46,497 nt of DNA from Gammaproteobacteria bacterium (GCA_016191205.1 JACPPB010000036.1:1-46497); one strand, 5' to 3'. Numbered from the stretch's first letter, positions 16,546-25,495 are shown. The notes: generated from the sequence alone by a model not told the origin. Made by a program: numbers and translations.

Positions 16546-18477
16546 ATGGCCGGTCGCATCCCGCAAGCTTTCATCGACGACCTGCTCGATCGCACCGACA
16601 TTGTCGATGTCATCGGGGAGCGCCTGGAACTGCGCCGCGCGGGCAGCAACCACAAGGCGCGCTGCCCGTTTCACGACGAAAAGACCCCTTCGTTTTCAGT
16701 CAATCAGGAACGGCAGTTCTACTACTGCTTCGGCTGCAACGCGGGCGGCAATGCCATCGGCTTCGTGATGGCCTACGACCGCATCGATTTTGTCGCGGCC
16801 CTCGAATACCTCGCCCACCGCGCGGGGCTGGAAATCCCCCGCGAAACCGACGCTGCCCCGGCCGCACGCCGCAACGAGCCCCTGTTGGCGCTCCTCGAAC
16901 GCGCCCAGACGTGGTACCGCGCGCAACTGAACGAACACCCAGCCGCCGCGCAGGCGACGAGCTACCTCAAGCAGCGCGGTGTAGCGGCCGAAATCGCCCG
17001 GGAATTCGGCATCGGCTTCGCCCCGCCCGGCTGGGACAACCTGCTCCGGTTTCTGGACGCCGGAAACAATGCCCCCACGGACGGCGCGGACAACACAATC
17101 GCCCTGCTGGTGGAAGCAGGACTCGCGGTCGCGCGGGAATCCGGCGACGGTCACTACGACCGCTTCCGCCACCGCATCATGTTTCCAATCCGCGATGTGC
17201 GCGGCCGCACCCTGGGTTTCGGCGGCCGGGTACTGGGCGATGACCAGCCCAAATACCTGAACTCCCCGGAAACCCCGGTGTTCCACAAGGGCCGCGAGCT
17301 CTACGGGCTGTATGAGGCACGTACCCACCTGCGCGGCGGCGCCCCGCTGCTGGTGGTCGAAGGCTACATGGACGTGGTGGCCCTGGCCCAGTTCGGGATT
17401 CGCAACGCGGTGGCAACCCTCGGCACCGCCGTCACAGACGAGCACATCGCCAAGCTGTTTCGCCACACCAGCGACCTGGTGTTCTGCTTCGATGGCGACG
17501 CCGCCGGCCGCCGCGCCGCGAGCCGCGCCCTGGACATCAGCCTGCCGGCACTCGGCGACGGCCGCGCGGTGCGCTTCATGTTCCTGCCGGATGGCGAAGA
17601 TCCCGACACGCTGGTGCGGCGTATCGGCAGCGGCGGGTTCTCGCAACTGATCGCATCCGCCCAGCCGCTCTCGGAATTTCTGTTCGCCACGGCGGCAAGC
17701 GAACTGGATCTCGCGCTGCCCGATGATCGCGCCCGCTTCTGCCAGCGCGCGGCGCCCATGATTCACCGCCTGCCGCCGGGCGTGCTGCGGCAACTGCTGC
17801 TGGGCGAGCTGGCGACCCGCGCCGGCATTCCCGCGTCCACCCTGGAGCAGCTCACCGCGCCCCGACCCGGCGCCGCCGGACCCCGCACCGTCGATCTCCC
17901 GGAGCATCGGAAGACACCGGGTGCGGTGACCGAGCCAGCCGCGCCCGCGCCCCGGGAAACGCCGTCAAGACCGGGCCGCAACTACAAGACACCGCTGGTC
18001 CAGCACCTGCTGGCGCTGTTCCTGCACCATCCGCAGCTGTGTACGGAACTCGCGAATGCGCTGGAACCCCTGCGCGGCGAAGCCATTCCCGACCTGGAAC
18101 TCGTCTTCAAGGTACATGCGTTGCTGCAGAAGAATCCGGGTTACACCTTCAACCATGTGCTGAGCTACTGGCACGGGATGCACGGTCAGGAGCAACGCAA
18201 TCTGCTGGCCAGAATCGCCGCCAACGAACTGCTGCTGGCACCGGAAACCGCGGCGGGAGACCATCTCGCGGAGGCGCGCGGGATCATCGCGCGGCTCCAG
18301 GAACTGGCGGAGCGCGACAAGCCGGCGGCGGCGCGCCTGCGCGGTCTGCTGGATCGCGACGCCCTCTCGGCGGAGGATCGCGCGCGCATCCGGGCGCTCA
18401 TCCTGGAGCTGTCCGCCCGAACCCCGAATGACCCCATAATCAACGAAGCAAAACAACGTGTTACGATCGCTTTATAA
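16546..18477 (+). CDS. dnaG: DnaG, DNA primase
   Basis: A 643-residue primase. The CHC2 zinc site is Cys40, His43, Cys61 and Cys64, the same positions as in E. coli. The catalytic core has the EGYMD TOPRIM motif (LLVVEGYMDVVALAQ) and the acidic DGDAAGRRAA segment. A C-terminal helical DnaB-binding domain follows a Pro/Ala-rich linker near residues 440-480. It makes RNA primers for Okazaki fragments. The start ATG 16546 lies 76 bases after yqeY. The last codons are AT-rich and run into the rpoD leader. Confidence 0.97.
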   Translation: MAGRIPQAFIDDLLDRTDIVDVIGERLELRRAGSNHKARCPFHDEKTPSFSVNQERQFYYCFGCNAGGNAIGFVMAYDRIDFVAALEYLAHRAGLEIPRETDAAPAARRNEPLLALLERAQTWYRAQLNEHPAAAQATSYLKQRGVAAEIAREFGIGFAPPGWDNLLRFLDAGNNAPTDGADNTIALLVEAGLAVARESGDGHYDRFRHRIMFPIRDVRGRTLGFGGRVLGDDQPKYLNSPETPVFHKGRELYGLYEARTHLRGGAPLLVVEGYMDVVALAQFGIRNAVATLGTAVTDEHIAKLFRHTSDLVFCFDGDAAGRRAASRALDISLPALGDGRAVRFMFLPDGEDPDTLVRRIGSGGFSQLIASAQPLSEFLFATAASELDLALPDDRARFCQRAAPMIHRLPPGVLRQLLLGELATRAGIPASTLEQLTAPRPGAAGPRTVDLPEHRKTPGAVTEPAAPAPRETPSRPGRNYKTPLVQHLLALFLHHPQLCTELANALEPLRGEAIPDLELVFKVHALLQKNPGYTFNHVLSYWHGMHGQEQRNLLARIAANELLLAPETAAGDHLAEARGIIARLQELAERDKPAAARLRGLLDRDALSAEDRARIRALILELSARTPNDPIINEAKQRVTIAL

Positions 18478-18541
18478 TTTTAATTATATGATGATTGGGG
18501 GTTGCAATCGGTGGCTCAGCACCCCATTAATTGGGTACAAT
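18473..18541 (+). promoter_or_regulatory. AT-rich dnaG-rpoD junction with possible rpoD promoter
   Basis: The junction is strikingly AT-rich against its surroundings. It contains TATAAT at 18473-18478 (overlapping the dnaG stop) and TACAAT at 18536-18541, 42 bases before the rpoD start. TTGCAA at 18502-18507 could serve ATTAAT at 18526-18531 (18-bp spacer). An internal rpoD promoter is known in E. coli; which boxes work here cannot be decided by eye. Confidence 0.35.
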
Positions 18542-18582
18542 GCGCCGCTTTACCCGCGCGCCCCCTCCAGCAAGAGCGATCA

Positions 18583-20430
18583 ATGAGCGAAATCCAGCAG
18601 CAGTCCCGTATTCGTGAACTCATCACCAAAGGCCGCGAGCAGGGCTACCTGACCTATGCCGAGGTGAACGATCACCTGCCGGAAGACATTTCCGATCCCG
18701 ATCAGGTCGAAGACATCATCCAGATGATCAACGACATGGGGATCAATGTGTTCGAGGCTGCCCCGGACGCCGACACCCTACTGATGACCACCGGCGACGC
18801 AGCTCCGGACGAGATCGCCGCCGCCGAGGCCGCCGCCGCCCTGGCCGCGGTGGAGACCGAACAGCATCGCACCACCGACCCCGTGCGCATGTACATGCGT
18901 GAAATGGGCTCGGTCGAACTCCTCACCCGCGAAGGCGAAATCGAGATCGCCAAGCGCATAGAGGAAGGCATCCGCGAAATCATGGCGGCCCTGGCCGAAT
19001 GGCCCGGCGCCGTGGACGCCGTGCTCGCCGACTACGACCTCATCGCCACGGGCGAGCGCCGCCTGGCCGACATCATCGCCGGCTATCTCAATCCCATGGA
19101 CAATGTCCCGTCCGCGCTGTCGATTGCCACCAAGGCAGCCGAGCTGGCCGCCGCCAAGGCCGAGAGCGCCGAGGATGACGACGACGACGCCGATACGGAA
19201 GTGGAAGAAGACGAAGGCGGTCTTGACATCGAAGAGGCCCGCCGCCGCTTTGACGAAATTCGCCGCCAGAACGATAAAACCAAGCGTTCCCTCGCGCGCG
19301 GCGACCGCAACAGCAGTTCCGTCCAGAAAAATCTCACCGAACTCAGCGAACTGTTCAAGTACCTGAAACTGACGCCCAAACAGTTCGATCCCCTGATTCG
19401 CCAGGTCCAGGAAAAAATCGCCGAAGTGCGCAAACACGAGCGCAACATCATGGTGCTGTGCATCAAACGCGCCCGCATGCCGCGCACCGAATTCATCGAA
19501 GCCTTTCCCGGCAATGAAACCAACACCAAGTGGCTGGCAACGCTGACCCGCCGCAAACTCCCCTATGCGGAAGCGCTCAAGGCACATCAGGAAGAAATCA
19601 TCCGGATTCAGCAGCGCCTGGCGGTGAGCGAAACCGAAACCGGCCTCAGCATCGCACAGATCAAGGACGTCAACCTGCGCCTCTCCATCGGCGAAGCCAA
19701 GGCGCGCCGCGCCAAAAAGGAAATGGTCGAGGCCAACCTGCGCCTGGTGATCTCCATCGCCAAAAAATACACCAACCGCGGTCTCCAGTTCCTCGACCTG
19801 ATTCAGGAAGGCAACATCGGCCTGATGAAGGCGGTGGACAAGTTCGAATACCGCCGCGGCTACAAATTCTCGACCTACGCCACCTGGTGGATCCGGCAGG
19901 CCATCACCCGCTCCATCGCGGACCAGGCGCGCACCATCCGCATTCCGGTGCACATGATCGAAACCATCAACAAGCTCAACCGCATCTCGCGGCAGATTCT
20001 CCAGGAGATGGGGCGCGAACCCACGCCCGAGGAACTGAGCCTGCGCATGGATCTGCCCGAAGACAAAGTACGCAAGGTGCTGAAAATCTCCAAGGAGCCG
20101 ATCTCCATGGAGACGCCCATCGGTGACGACGAAGATTCGCATCTGGGCGACTTCATCGAAGACGTCAACATCGCCTCGCCGATTCACGCCGCCACGCAGG
20201 AAAGCCTCACCGAAGCCACCCGCGAAGTGCTGAACTCGCTGACCGCGCGCGAGGCCAAGGTGCTGCGGATGCGCTTTGGCATCGACATGAACACCGACCA
20301 CACCCTGGAAGAAGTCGGCAAACAGTTCGATGTCACCCGCGAGCGGATTCGCCAGATCGAAGCCAAGGCGTTGCGCAAACTGCGCCACCCCAGCCGCTCC
20401 GAACACATGCGCAGTTTCCTCGACGATTGA
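18583..20430 (+). CDS. rpoD: RpoD, RNA polymerase sigma-70 factor
   Basis: A 615-residue primary sigma factor. Region 1.1 is at the N-terminus ([26 protein letters not shown]), then a large acidic non-conserved region with a run of Asp/Glu near residues 195-215. Region 2 follows ([41 protein letters not shown]), region 3, and region 4 with helix-turn-helix [27 protein letters not shown], written here as family landmarks. The start at ATG 18583 matches MSEIQQQ-type termini; a TTG upstream would add residues foreign to the family. Last gene of the operon. Confidence 0.97.
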   Translation: MSEIQQQSRIRELITKGREQGYLTYAEVNDHLPEDISDPDQVEDIIQMINDMGINVFEAAPDADTLLMTTGDAAPDEIAAAEAAAALAAVETEQHRTTDPVRMYMREMGSVELLTREGEIEIAKRIEEGIREIMAALAEWPGAVDAVLADYDLIATGERRLADIIAGYLNPMDNVPSALSIATKAAELAAAKAESAEDDDDDADTEVEEDEGGLDIEEARRRFDEIRRQNDKTKRSLARGDRNSSSVQKNLTELSELFKYLKLTPKQFDPLIRQVQEKIAEVRKHERNIMVLCIKRARMPRTEFIEAFPGNETNTKWLATLTRRKLPYAEALKAHQEEIIRIQQRLAVSETETGLSIAQIKDVNLRLSIGEAKARRAKKEMVEANLRLVISIAKKYTNRGLQFLDLIQEGNIGLMKAVDKFEYRRGYKFSTYATWWIRQAITRSIADQARTIRIPVHMIETINKLNRISRQILQEMGREPTPEELSLRMDLPEDKVRKVLKISKEPISMETPIGDDEDSHLGDFIEDVNIASPIHAATQESLTEATREVLNSLTAREAKVLRMRFGIDMNTDHTLEEVGKQFDVTRERIRQIEAKALRKLRHPSRSEHMRSFLDD

Positions 20431-20465
20431 TCATCGCCGCGCGCGCAGCGCACAAGATCGTTCGC

Positions 20466-20542
20466 GGGCCCATAGCTCAGTTGGTTAGAGCAGTCGACTC
20501 ATAATCGATTGGTCCCAGGTTCAAGTCCTGGTGGGCCCACCA
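20466..20542 (+). tRNA. tRNA-Ile2 (CAU anticodon, expected lysidine-modified)
   Basis: A 77-base tRNA with encoded CCA. The acceptor stem pairs GGGCCCA (20466-20472) with TGGGCCC (20532-20538). The anticodon CAT is at 20500-20502 in loop CTCATAA, on stem GTCGA/TCGAT. The TTGGTC variable region and TTCAAGTCC T-loop resemble E. coli tRNA-Ile2, whose C34 is changed to lysidine by TilS to read AUA. It lacks the three G-C pairs of initiator tRNA. Elongator tRNA-Met is the alternative and is less like the T-arm seen here. Confidence 0.8.
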
Positions 20543-20686
20543 TCTTCCGAGGCGCCTCAAGGGGCTATGCCGTGGCCCAGGATCCGGGTCAAGAAAGCTC
20601 CGGTCGGAAAAATCCCCTGTCGAACCGGCGCCGGCTTCCCGGCGCCAGCATCGGTACGCCCGCTGCCAACTGACACTCCCCTCGCC

Positions 20687-21028
20687 ATGAACATACCGAT
20701 CACCACCGTCGCCGAGCCCGCTGTCGCCTGCTCAAACTGCCAGGCCTGCTGCTGCCGCCTGGAAGTGATGCTGATCACCGAGACCGGCGTGCCCGAACGC
20801 TTTATCGAAACCGACCAATGGGGCGGAAGAACCATGGCGCGGCTGGATGACGGCTGGTGCGCCGCGCTCAACCGCGACACCCTGATGTGCCGGATTTACG
20901 AGCAACGGCCCCTGATCTGCCGCGAGTTTGCGATGGGTGAAGAGGAGTGTGTGGAGGAGCGGCAGTCAGCCGCTGAGCCCGAGCTTGGCCGGCAGCCTTG
21001 GCGTGAGGTTAGACAGCTTGAGATATAA
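20687..21028 (+). CDS. YkgJ-family cysteine cluster protein
   Basis: A 113-residue protein with CSNCQACCC near the N-terminus, then WCAALN..MCRIYEQRPLICREF, giving the Cys pattern of the YkgJ/UPF0153 zinc- or iron-chelating family. No enzyme activity is established. I chose ATG 20687 since it starts just before the Cys cluster; an upstream frame runs back into the tRNA and cannot be coding there. It lies 144 bases after the tRNA and has no clear ribosome site. Confidence 0.75.
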   Translation: MNIPITTVAEPAVACSNCQACCCRLEVMLITETGVPERFIETDQWGGRTMARLDDGWCAALNRDTLMCRIYEQRPLICREFAMGEEECVEERQSAAEPELGRQPWREVRQLEI

Positions 21029-21029
21029 T
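21024..21029 (+). promoter_or_regulatory. Candidate -10 box at the end of the ykgJ-like gene
   Basis: A perfect TATAAT overlapping the ykgJ-like stop codon, 45 bases before the start of the 44-codon open frame at 21074. The nearest TTG -35 (20998) has a 20-base spacer, so this is weak support for a separate short transcript. Confidence 0.3.
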
Positions 21030-21073
21030 CATCAACCTATTGAATTTAATAAAGATACCACCGGAGACGGCCT

Positions 21074-21208
21074 ATGCTGCCCCTCAAACAGCAGTTCTCT
21101 TCTGTCTGCCAACCCCTTGCCCTGGATGATCACTCGCCCAGCTACTCCCGGGTCGCCGCCAACCTGATCCTCGGCACCTTCGCCCACACAGTTACCGCTT
21201 CGGATTAG
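21074..21208 (+). CDS. Possible 44-residue small protein of unknown function
   Basis: An open frame of 44 codons starting MLPLKQQFSSVCQPLALDD and ending TVTASD. GGAG at 21063-21066 lies seven bases before the ATG, and a TATAAT box is 45 bases upstream. I recognise no family. The region is less GC-rich than its neighbours. The bases at 21150-21187 resemble those at 24320-24357 (about four in five identical), so it could also be part of a decayed repeat. It may not be expressed. Confidence 0.3.
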   Translation: MLPLKQQFSSVCQPLALDDHSPSYSRVAANLILGTFAHTVTASD

Positions 21209-21294
21209 ATGAGACGGCTTCCCGGTTTTGGCGAGAGGCTTGCCCAATACCGGCGAGCTCGGGTAACGCCTTCATCAGCGGGGTCAGGCCCCGG

Positions 21295-22566
21295 TCATCG
21301 CTCGCGCGGCTGCACCGTATTTTTCGGCACATCCTTGAAGGGCCGATCCATGCCGGTGAGGGGTTCCTTGGGCATGCCCAGCACGCGTTCGGCGATGATG
21401 TTGCGCTGAATCTCGTCGGTACCGCCGGCGATGGACGCCGCGGGTGTCGATACCAGAATCTCGGCGATGATCCCGTTCATGGGGCTGTCGTCGCCGGTCA
21501 GCATGGCATCCGCCGCGTTGATCAGCGTGTGCACATTGGCCGACGCGCGCGCCACATGGCTGCCCACCAGTTTGCCCAGCGAACCTTCCGGCCCCGGCGG
21601 GCGCCCCAGTTGCTGGGCGGCGCGGGCGCGGCGCTGGGTCCAGTGCGCGGCCCGGTGCATGGTCAGCAATTTGGCGATTTCCTGCCGCACCACCGGATCG
21701 GTATTGCAGCCCGTCGCCTGGGCGCGCTCGATGACCAGATCGGGGCGCCCGGCGCGTTGCGGATACCAGGTGTAGGGCTCCATGGTGATCGCGAATTCGG
21801 CGCGTTCCTGGTCGTAGGCTTTCCCCACGCGTTTGGCGCTCTGCAGCCCGGACGCCATGCCCTCGGCCGCGGCGCGGCGTTCGTGCATCAGGGTGGTGGT
21901 CGCCACCTTCCAGCCTTCGCCGAGCTTGCTGACCAGGTATTCGGCCGGCACCACCGCATCGGTGAAAAACACTTGGTTGAAGGAGGCGTGGCCGTTCATC
22001 TGACGCAGAGGCTGCACCAATACGCCCGGCTGCTCCATCTCGATGATGAAATAGGACAGACCCTGATGCTTGGGCACATTCCAGTCGGTGCGCGCGAGCA
22101 GAAAACCGTATTGGGCGTGGTGGGCGCTGGTGGTCCACACTTTCTGGCCGTTGACGATCCACTGGCCGTCCCTGAGATCGGCCCGGGTCATGGCGCCGGC
22201 GAGATCCGAACCGCTGCCCGGCTCGCTGAACAACTGGCACCAGTGGTCTTCGCCGGTCAGGATGCGGCGCAGAAATTTTTCCTTGAGGAAATCCGATCCG
22301 TGTTCCAGCAGCGTGGCGGCGGCCAGCATGCGCGGGCCGCTGCGGGCCACGCCGATGGCGCCCAGGGTGCGGAATTCCTTGTCCACGACGGCAGCCAGCG
22401 CCGCGGACAACCCTTTGCCGTGCCACTCCACAGGCCAAGCCGGCATGCCCCAGCCGCTGTCCACCAGCTTGGTGCGCCAGGTCTTGAGATCGAGGCTGGG
22501 ATCCCAGTTGGCCTCCAGCCAGGCGCGCGCCTCGGCGCGGACGGTTTCTTGCGTTGGTTGGCTCAT
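21295..22566 (-). CDS. Acyl-CoA dehydrogenase family protein (A)
   Basis: A 423-residue flavoprotein. Landmarks are QLFSEPGSGSDLAG and GQKVWTTSAHHAQYG for FAD and substrate binding, and the C-terminal AGGTDEIQRNIIAERVLGMP. The helix-H arginine/QF motif that contacts the flavin of the neighbouring subunit is replaced by GPEGSLGKL. The start at ATG 22566 has GAGGC upstream and lies 17 bases after the stop of a second acyl-CoA dehydrogenase. Features split between the two proteins suggest a heteromeric enzyme, as for steroid side-chain dehydrogenases; the substrate is unknown. Confidence 0.88.
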   Translation of the reverse strand: MSQPTQETVRAEARAWLEANWDPSLDLKTWRTKLVDSGWGMPAWPVEWHGKGLSAALAAVVDKEFRTLGAIGVARSGPRMLAAATLLEHGSDFLKEKFLRRILTGEDHWCQLFSEPGSGSDLAGAMTRADLRDGQWIVNGQKVWTTSAHHAQYGFLLARTDWNVPKHQGLSYFIIEMEQPGVLVQPLRQMNGHASFNQVFFTDAVVPAEYLVSKLGEGWKVATTTLMHERRAAAEGMASGLQSAKRVGKAYDQERAEFAITMEPYTWYPQRAGRPDLVIERAQATGCNTDPVVRQEIAKLLTMHRAAHWTQRRARAAQQLGRPPGPEGSLGKLVGSHVARASANVHTLINAADAMLTGDDSPMNGIIAEILVSTPAASIAGGTDEIQRNIIAERVLGMPKEPLTGMDRPFKDVPKNTVQPRER

Positions 22567-22583
22567 GGTATTTGCCTCGCCTC

Positions 22584-23714
22584 TCAAACGTTCCAGCGCT
22601 GCATCAGCAGTTCGCGGTGATAAGTCGGACTACCCAGAAAAACCTCGGAGCTTTTCGCGCGCTTGAACCACAGATGGGTGTCGTTATCCCAGGTGAAGCC
22701 GATGCCGCCGTGCAACTGGATGGTTTCCCGGGCGGTCTGCATGAAGGCGTCGGCCGCGCAGGCTTTTGCCAGCGACGCAAGGGCGGGCAGATCCGGGTCA
22801 TTTTCCGCCGCCGCCTCGGCCGCACAGTAGGCGGCCGATTTGGCCAGTTCGACCTCGACGAGCATGTCGGCGCATTTGTGCTTGATCGCCTGGAAGCTGG
22901 CGATGGGGCGACCGAACTGCATCCGCATCATCGCGTAGTCGAGGGCGGACTGGCGCAGCTGGTCGGCGCCACCGACCATCTCGTTGGCCAGGCAGACCGC
23001 GGCCTGATCCAGGGTTGCGGCAAAGGGCGCGGCGGCGGCGCCCTCCTCGCCCAGCAGGTCCGCCGGCACGTTGTCGAAAGTCAGGCGTGCCAGTTTGCGG
23101 GTACCGTCGACCGCTTTGAGCAGCCGGCGGTCGAGTCCGGCGGCGTCGCCGCGCACACTGAAAAACGACAGGCCGGTGTCGCCGCTGCTGCCCGGCGCGC
23201 GCGCGAGCACGATGATCAGATCCGCCGTATGCCCGTCCAGCACGAAACTTTTGACGCCGGACAGCCGGTAACCGCCACCCGCGGAGGTCGCCGTCAGCGC
23301 CACCCCGGCGCTGTCCCAGAGACCGTTATTTTCCGTGAATGCCAGTGTCGCCACGGTCTCGCCCGTGGCAATCCCCGGCAGCAGTTCCTTCTTCTGGTCT
23401 TCGCTACCCGCGTTCAGGATGGCGTTGGCCGCGAGCACCACGGAGGCAAAATAGGGCGCGCACAGCAGGGCGCGACCCATTTCCTCCAGCACGATGCCCA
23501 GCTCGACAAAACCGAGACCCTGACCACCGTAGGCCTCGGGAATGTGCACGCCGGTGAGCCCGAGCTCGCCGCTCAGCCGCTGCCAGGCGGCGCGCTCCCA
23601 GCCGTGGTCGGTGGCCATCAGACGGCGGATCTCCGTGGTCGGTGACTGCTCGGCGAGAAACCGTCGCACCACCGTGCGGATCTGTTCCTGTTCATCGGTG
23701 AAACTGAATTTCAT
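22584..23714 (-). CDS. Acyl-CoA dehydrogenase family protein (B)
   Basis: A 376-residue partner of the downstream dehydrogenase. It starts MKFSFTDEQEQIRTVVRRFL and has HIPEAYGGQGLGFVEL, a degenerate mid-domain (AFTENNGLWDS instead of the usual TEPxxGSD), the intact RMQFGRPIASFQAIKHKCADM flavin-contact helix, and QLHGGIGFTWDNDTHLW. The split of motifs is complementary to protein A. The start is at ATG 23714; an upstream in-frame start would add about 20 residues foreign to the family. Pathway unknown: beta-oxidation of an unusual acyl-CoA or side-chain degradation. Confidence 0.88.
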   Translation of the reverse strand: MKFSFTDEQEQIRTVVRRFLAEQSPTTEIRRLMATDHGWERAAWQRLSGELGLTGVHIPEAYGGQGLGFVELGIVLEEMGRALLCAPYFASVVLAANAILNAGSEDQKKELLPGIATGETVATLAFTENNGLWDSAGVALTATSAGGGYRLSGVKSFVLDGHTADLIIVLARAPGSSGDTGLSFFSVRGDAAGLDRRLLKAVDGTRKLARLTFDNVPADLLGEEGAAAAPFAATLDQAAVCLANEMVGGADQLRQSALDYAMMRMQFGRPIASFQAIKHKCADMLVEVELAKSAAYCAAEAAAENDPDLPALASLAKACAADAFMQTARETIQLHGGIGFTWDNDTHLWFKRAKSSEVFLGSPTYHRELLMQRWNV

Positions 23715-23790
23715 GCTGTCGTCCCGTGTCGGCCGTGGTCCCGGCTCATTATGATCACGCCCATCTACAACGGACACGCCGTCAAGCCGG

Positions 23791-24180
23791 TCAAAACCGG
23801 GACAGGCACTGGTTTTTCATATCGCTGTCTTTGATGCTGTGGCAGCGACTCTTTTGGTTACCCGCCCGCGCCAGGCACAGGTTTTTATTGTCCGGGTTCT
23901 GGATAGCGTAGCAGCGGGACTTCTCGCCCTTGAGCGCCGCCAGGCACTGCTGCCGTTCATCGGCACCCTGGATACTGTAACAACGACTTCCCTGATTGCC
24001 CACTTCCGCCAGGCACCGGTTCTTGGCGTCCTGGTCCTTGATGGAGTAGCAGCGGGATTTCTCCCCCTTGACCACCGCGAGGCAGTAATGCTGCTTGTCG
24101 GGGTCTTTGATCGAGTAACAGCGGGACGCATCCGCGAAGGCGAACGCCGGAAGGCACATCAGCAGTACCATCCATCGCAT
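23791..24180 (-). CDS. Exported cysteine-repeat protein of unknown function
   Basis: A 129-residue protein. A Sec signal peptide (MRWMVLLMCLPAFAFA) is followed by five tandem 23-residue units, the last cut at 19. The consensus is SRCYSIKDxDxKNxCLA plus a six-residue linker. Every unit has two cysteines in C-x11-C spacing, so ten Cys in all, probably paired in the periplasm. Linkers alternate between KGEK-type and GNQ-type, implying duplication of a 46-residue (138-bp) unit; the DNA shows this at 23913 and 24051. GGGAGGG at 24191-24185 fixes the ATG at 24180. I know no function for this family. Confidence 0.8.
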   Translation of the reverse strand: MRWMVLLMCLPAFAFADASRCYSIKDPDKQHYCLAVVKGEKSRCYSIKDQDAKNRCLAEVGNQGSRCYSIQGADERQQCLAALKGEKSRCYAIQNPDNKNLCLARAGNQKSRCHSIKDSDMKNQCLSRF

Positions 24181-24651
24181 GTCATCCCTCCCGTCCCGAA
24201 AACCGCTGCAACCCGGGCATCTTATAAGAAAGCCACCACCGGAAATTGCGCGCGCCTTCCCTCGCGCGGCCGTTCGCCGCCGTCTACACGCCCAAAATCG
24301 ACGCGTGCCCACCCGGTCAAGGTCGCCCTCAATCCGATCCTCGGCACCGTCGCCCGCGGTTATCGTTGTGGGTTCGACGCTTCCGAAAGCACCCCGCCGG
24401 CAGCCTTCCGCCGGGACGCATTCCCGGCGTCCGCGATCATCCCGCCGGATGCCAATGATCCCGCCGCCGTTTGAGGGAAAGACCGGCGCGGGAACCCGTC
24501 TGCTTTCCGGTGCCTTAGGGGGCGTAGGGAGGTGGAATTTGCAACGCTTGGTCTGCTATATTTCGAACAACTGCGAGCGGCATCTCAAATCTCCCCGGCG
24601 CGAGCAGCCTTTCGACGGTTCCCAAACGACAAGTGAAGAGGATGCAAGGAT
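24181..24651. other. Intergenic region between two divergent exported-protein genes
   Basis: About 470 bases with no gene I can support. A minus-strand -10 (TATAAG, 24226 to 24221) fits the cysteine-repeat gene. On the plus strand TGCTATATT (24554-24562) is an extended -10 for the IPTL-CTERM gene. Bases 24320-24357 resemble 21150-21187. A GC-rich alternating stretch (cgcgcgccttccctcgcgcgg) lies near 24248-24268. Confidence 0.35.
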
Positions 24652-25425
24652 ATGGCTTACTCAAAAACCGCAACAATCAGGGCGTCGTTCCTAACGCTCG
24701 TAGTGTCAATGGCGATGTCCATGGGCGCTGCCGCGACGACGATCATTTACTCTGCCGGACATGATATAAATGTGGCTGCCGCTGCCGCAGGTGGTGTGAC
24801 GCTTGCGGGCGCGAACCCGACCGCCGGGTTCCCCGCCGCGAGCCTCGCTGCCGCGATCGGGGATGGGCATACCGGAATTTATGGTGCCTACGACGCGTTG
24901 GTCATTGGCGAAGATCAAACCGCTTTCAGTCCTTCAGACAAGGCCGCTATTGCAGCGTTTACGAGTGCCGGCGGACATACAGTTGTTCTTGGCGCGCATG
25001 GCGATGAGGTGGCATTTCTCAACGACACGTTCGGGTACGTCGTCACCAATTTCGCGGCTTCCTCCACCGACCATACCCCCATCAACAGGGTAGCGGGAAC
25101 CGGTCCCGCGACGCTTTTGACGCTGAATGGCTCCTGGTTCATTAATGCGGCGCCGGGTACCCTCTTGTACCAGCGTGTCGGTGGTGGAGATGCCGCTTTC
25201 ATTAGCACCGTCGGCAGTGGCACCGTGTCCTGGCTCGCATGGGACTTTTGTGATTGTGGTGAGGTACCCGCTGACCAGACTGACTGGTTTTCCCTGTTGG
25301 GTACCGCGGCGATTGGCGGCGGAGCCCCGACAGAACTTCCCACCCTTTCGCAATGGGCCATGGGAGCATTGGTCGGTCTGCTGATGCTCGGCGGGCTGGT
25401 CAGCCTGCGCCGGCGTGTGAGCTAG
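24652..25425 (+). CDS. Exported protein with IPTL-CTERM sorting domain
   Basis: A 257-residue protein. An N-terminal signal peptide (about residues 1-28, ending MGAAATT) precedes an Ala/Gly-rich soluble domain with no family I recognise. The C-terminus is a tripartite sorting signal: LPTLSQWA at about 230, a hydrophobic helix, and the basic end LRRRVS. This is the IPTL-CTERM tail recognised by a dedicated exosortase-type transpeptidase. Two close Cys (FCDCGE) sit near residue 200. No exosortase is in the window. AAGGAT just upstream supports ATG 24652, and a strong terminator follows. Confidence 0.82.
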   Translation: MAYSKTATIRASFLTLVVSMAMSMGAAATTIIYSAGHDINVAAAAAGGVTLAGANPTAGFPAASLAAAIGDGHTGIYGAYDALVIGEDQTAFSPSDKAAIAAFTSAGGHTVVLGAHGDEVAFLNDTFGYVVTNFAASSTDHTPINRVAGTGPATLLTLNGSWFINAAPGTLLYQRVGGGDAAFISTVGSGTVSWLAWDFCDCGEVPADQTDWFSLLGTAAIGGGAPTELPTLSQWAMGALVGLLMLGGLVSLRRRVS

Positions 25426-25452
25426 CGCCCAAGCCTGGCCAATGTTCACGAC

Positions 25453-25495
25453 AAGCGGCCCCTGCGGTATCAACCACAGGGGCCGCTTTCGTTTT
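25453..25495 (+). terminator. Intrinsic terminator after the IPTL-CTERM gene
   Basis: A perfect 12-bp stem, AAGCGGCCCCTG (25453-25464) with CAGGGGCCGCTT (25477-25488), a 12-base loop, then TCGTTTT. It lies 27 bases after the stop codon. Confidence 0.85.

Noticed and set aside
20466..20542. Initiator tRNA-Met
   Set aside because: The anticodon stem lacks the three consecutive G-C pairs, and the first acceptor base pair is a normal G-C rather than mismatched.
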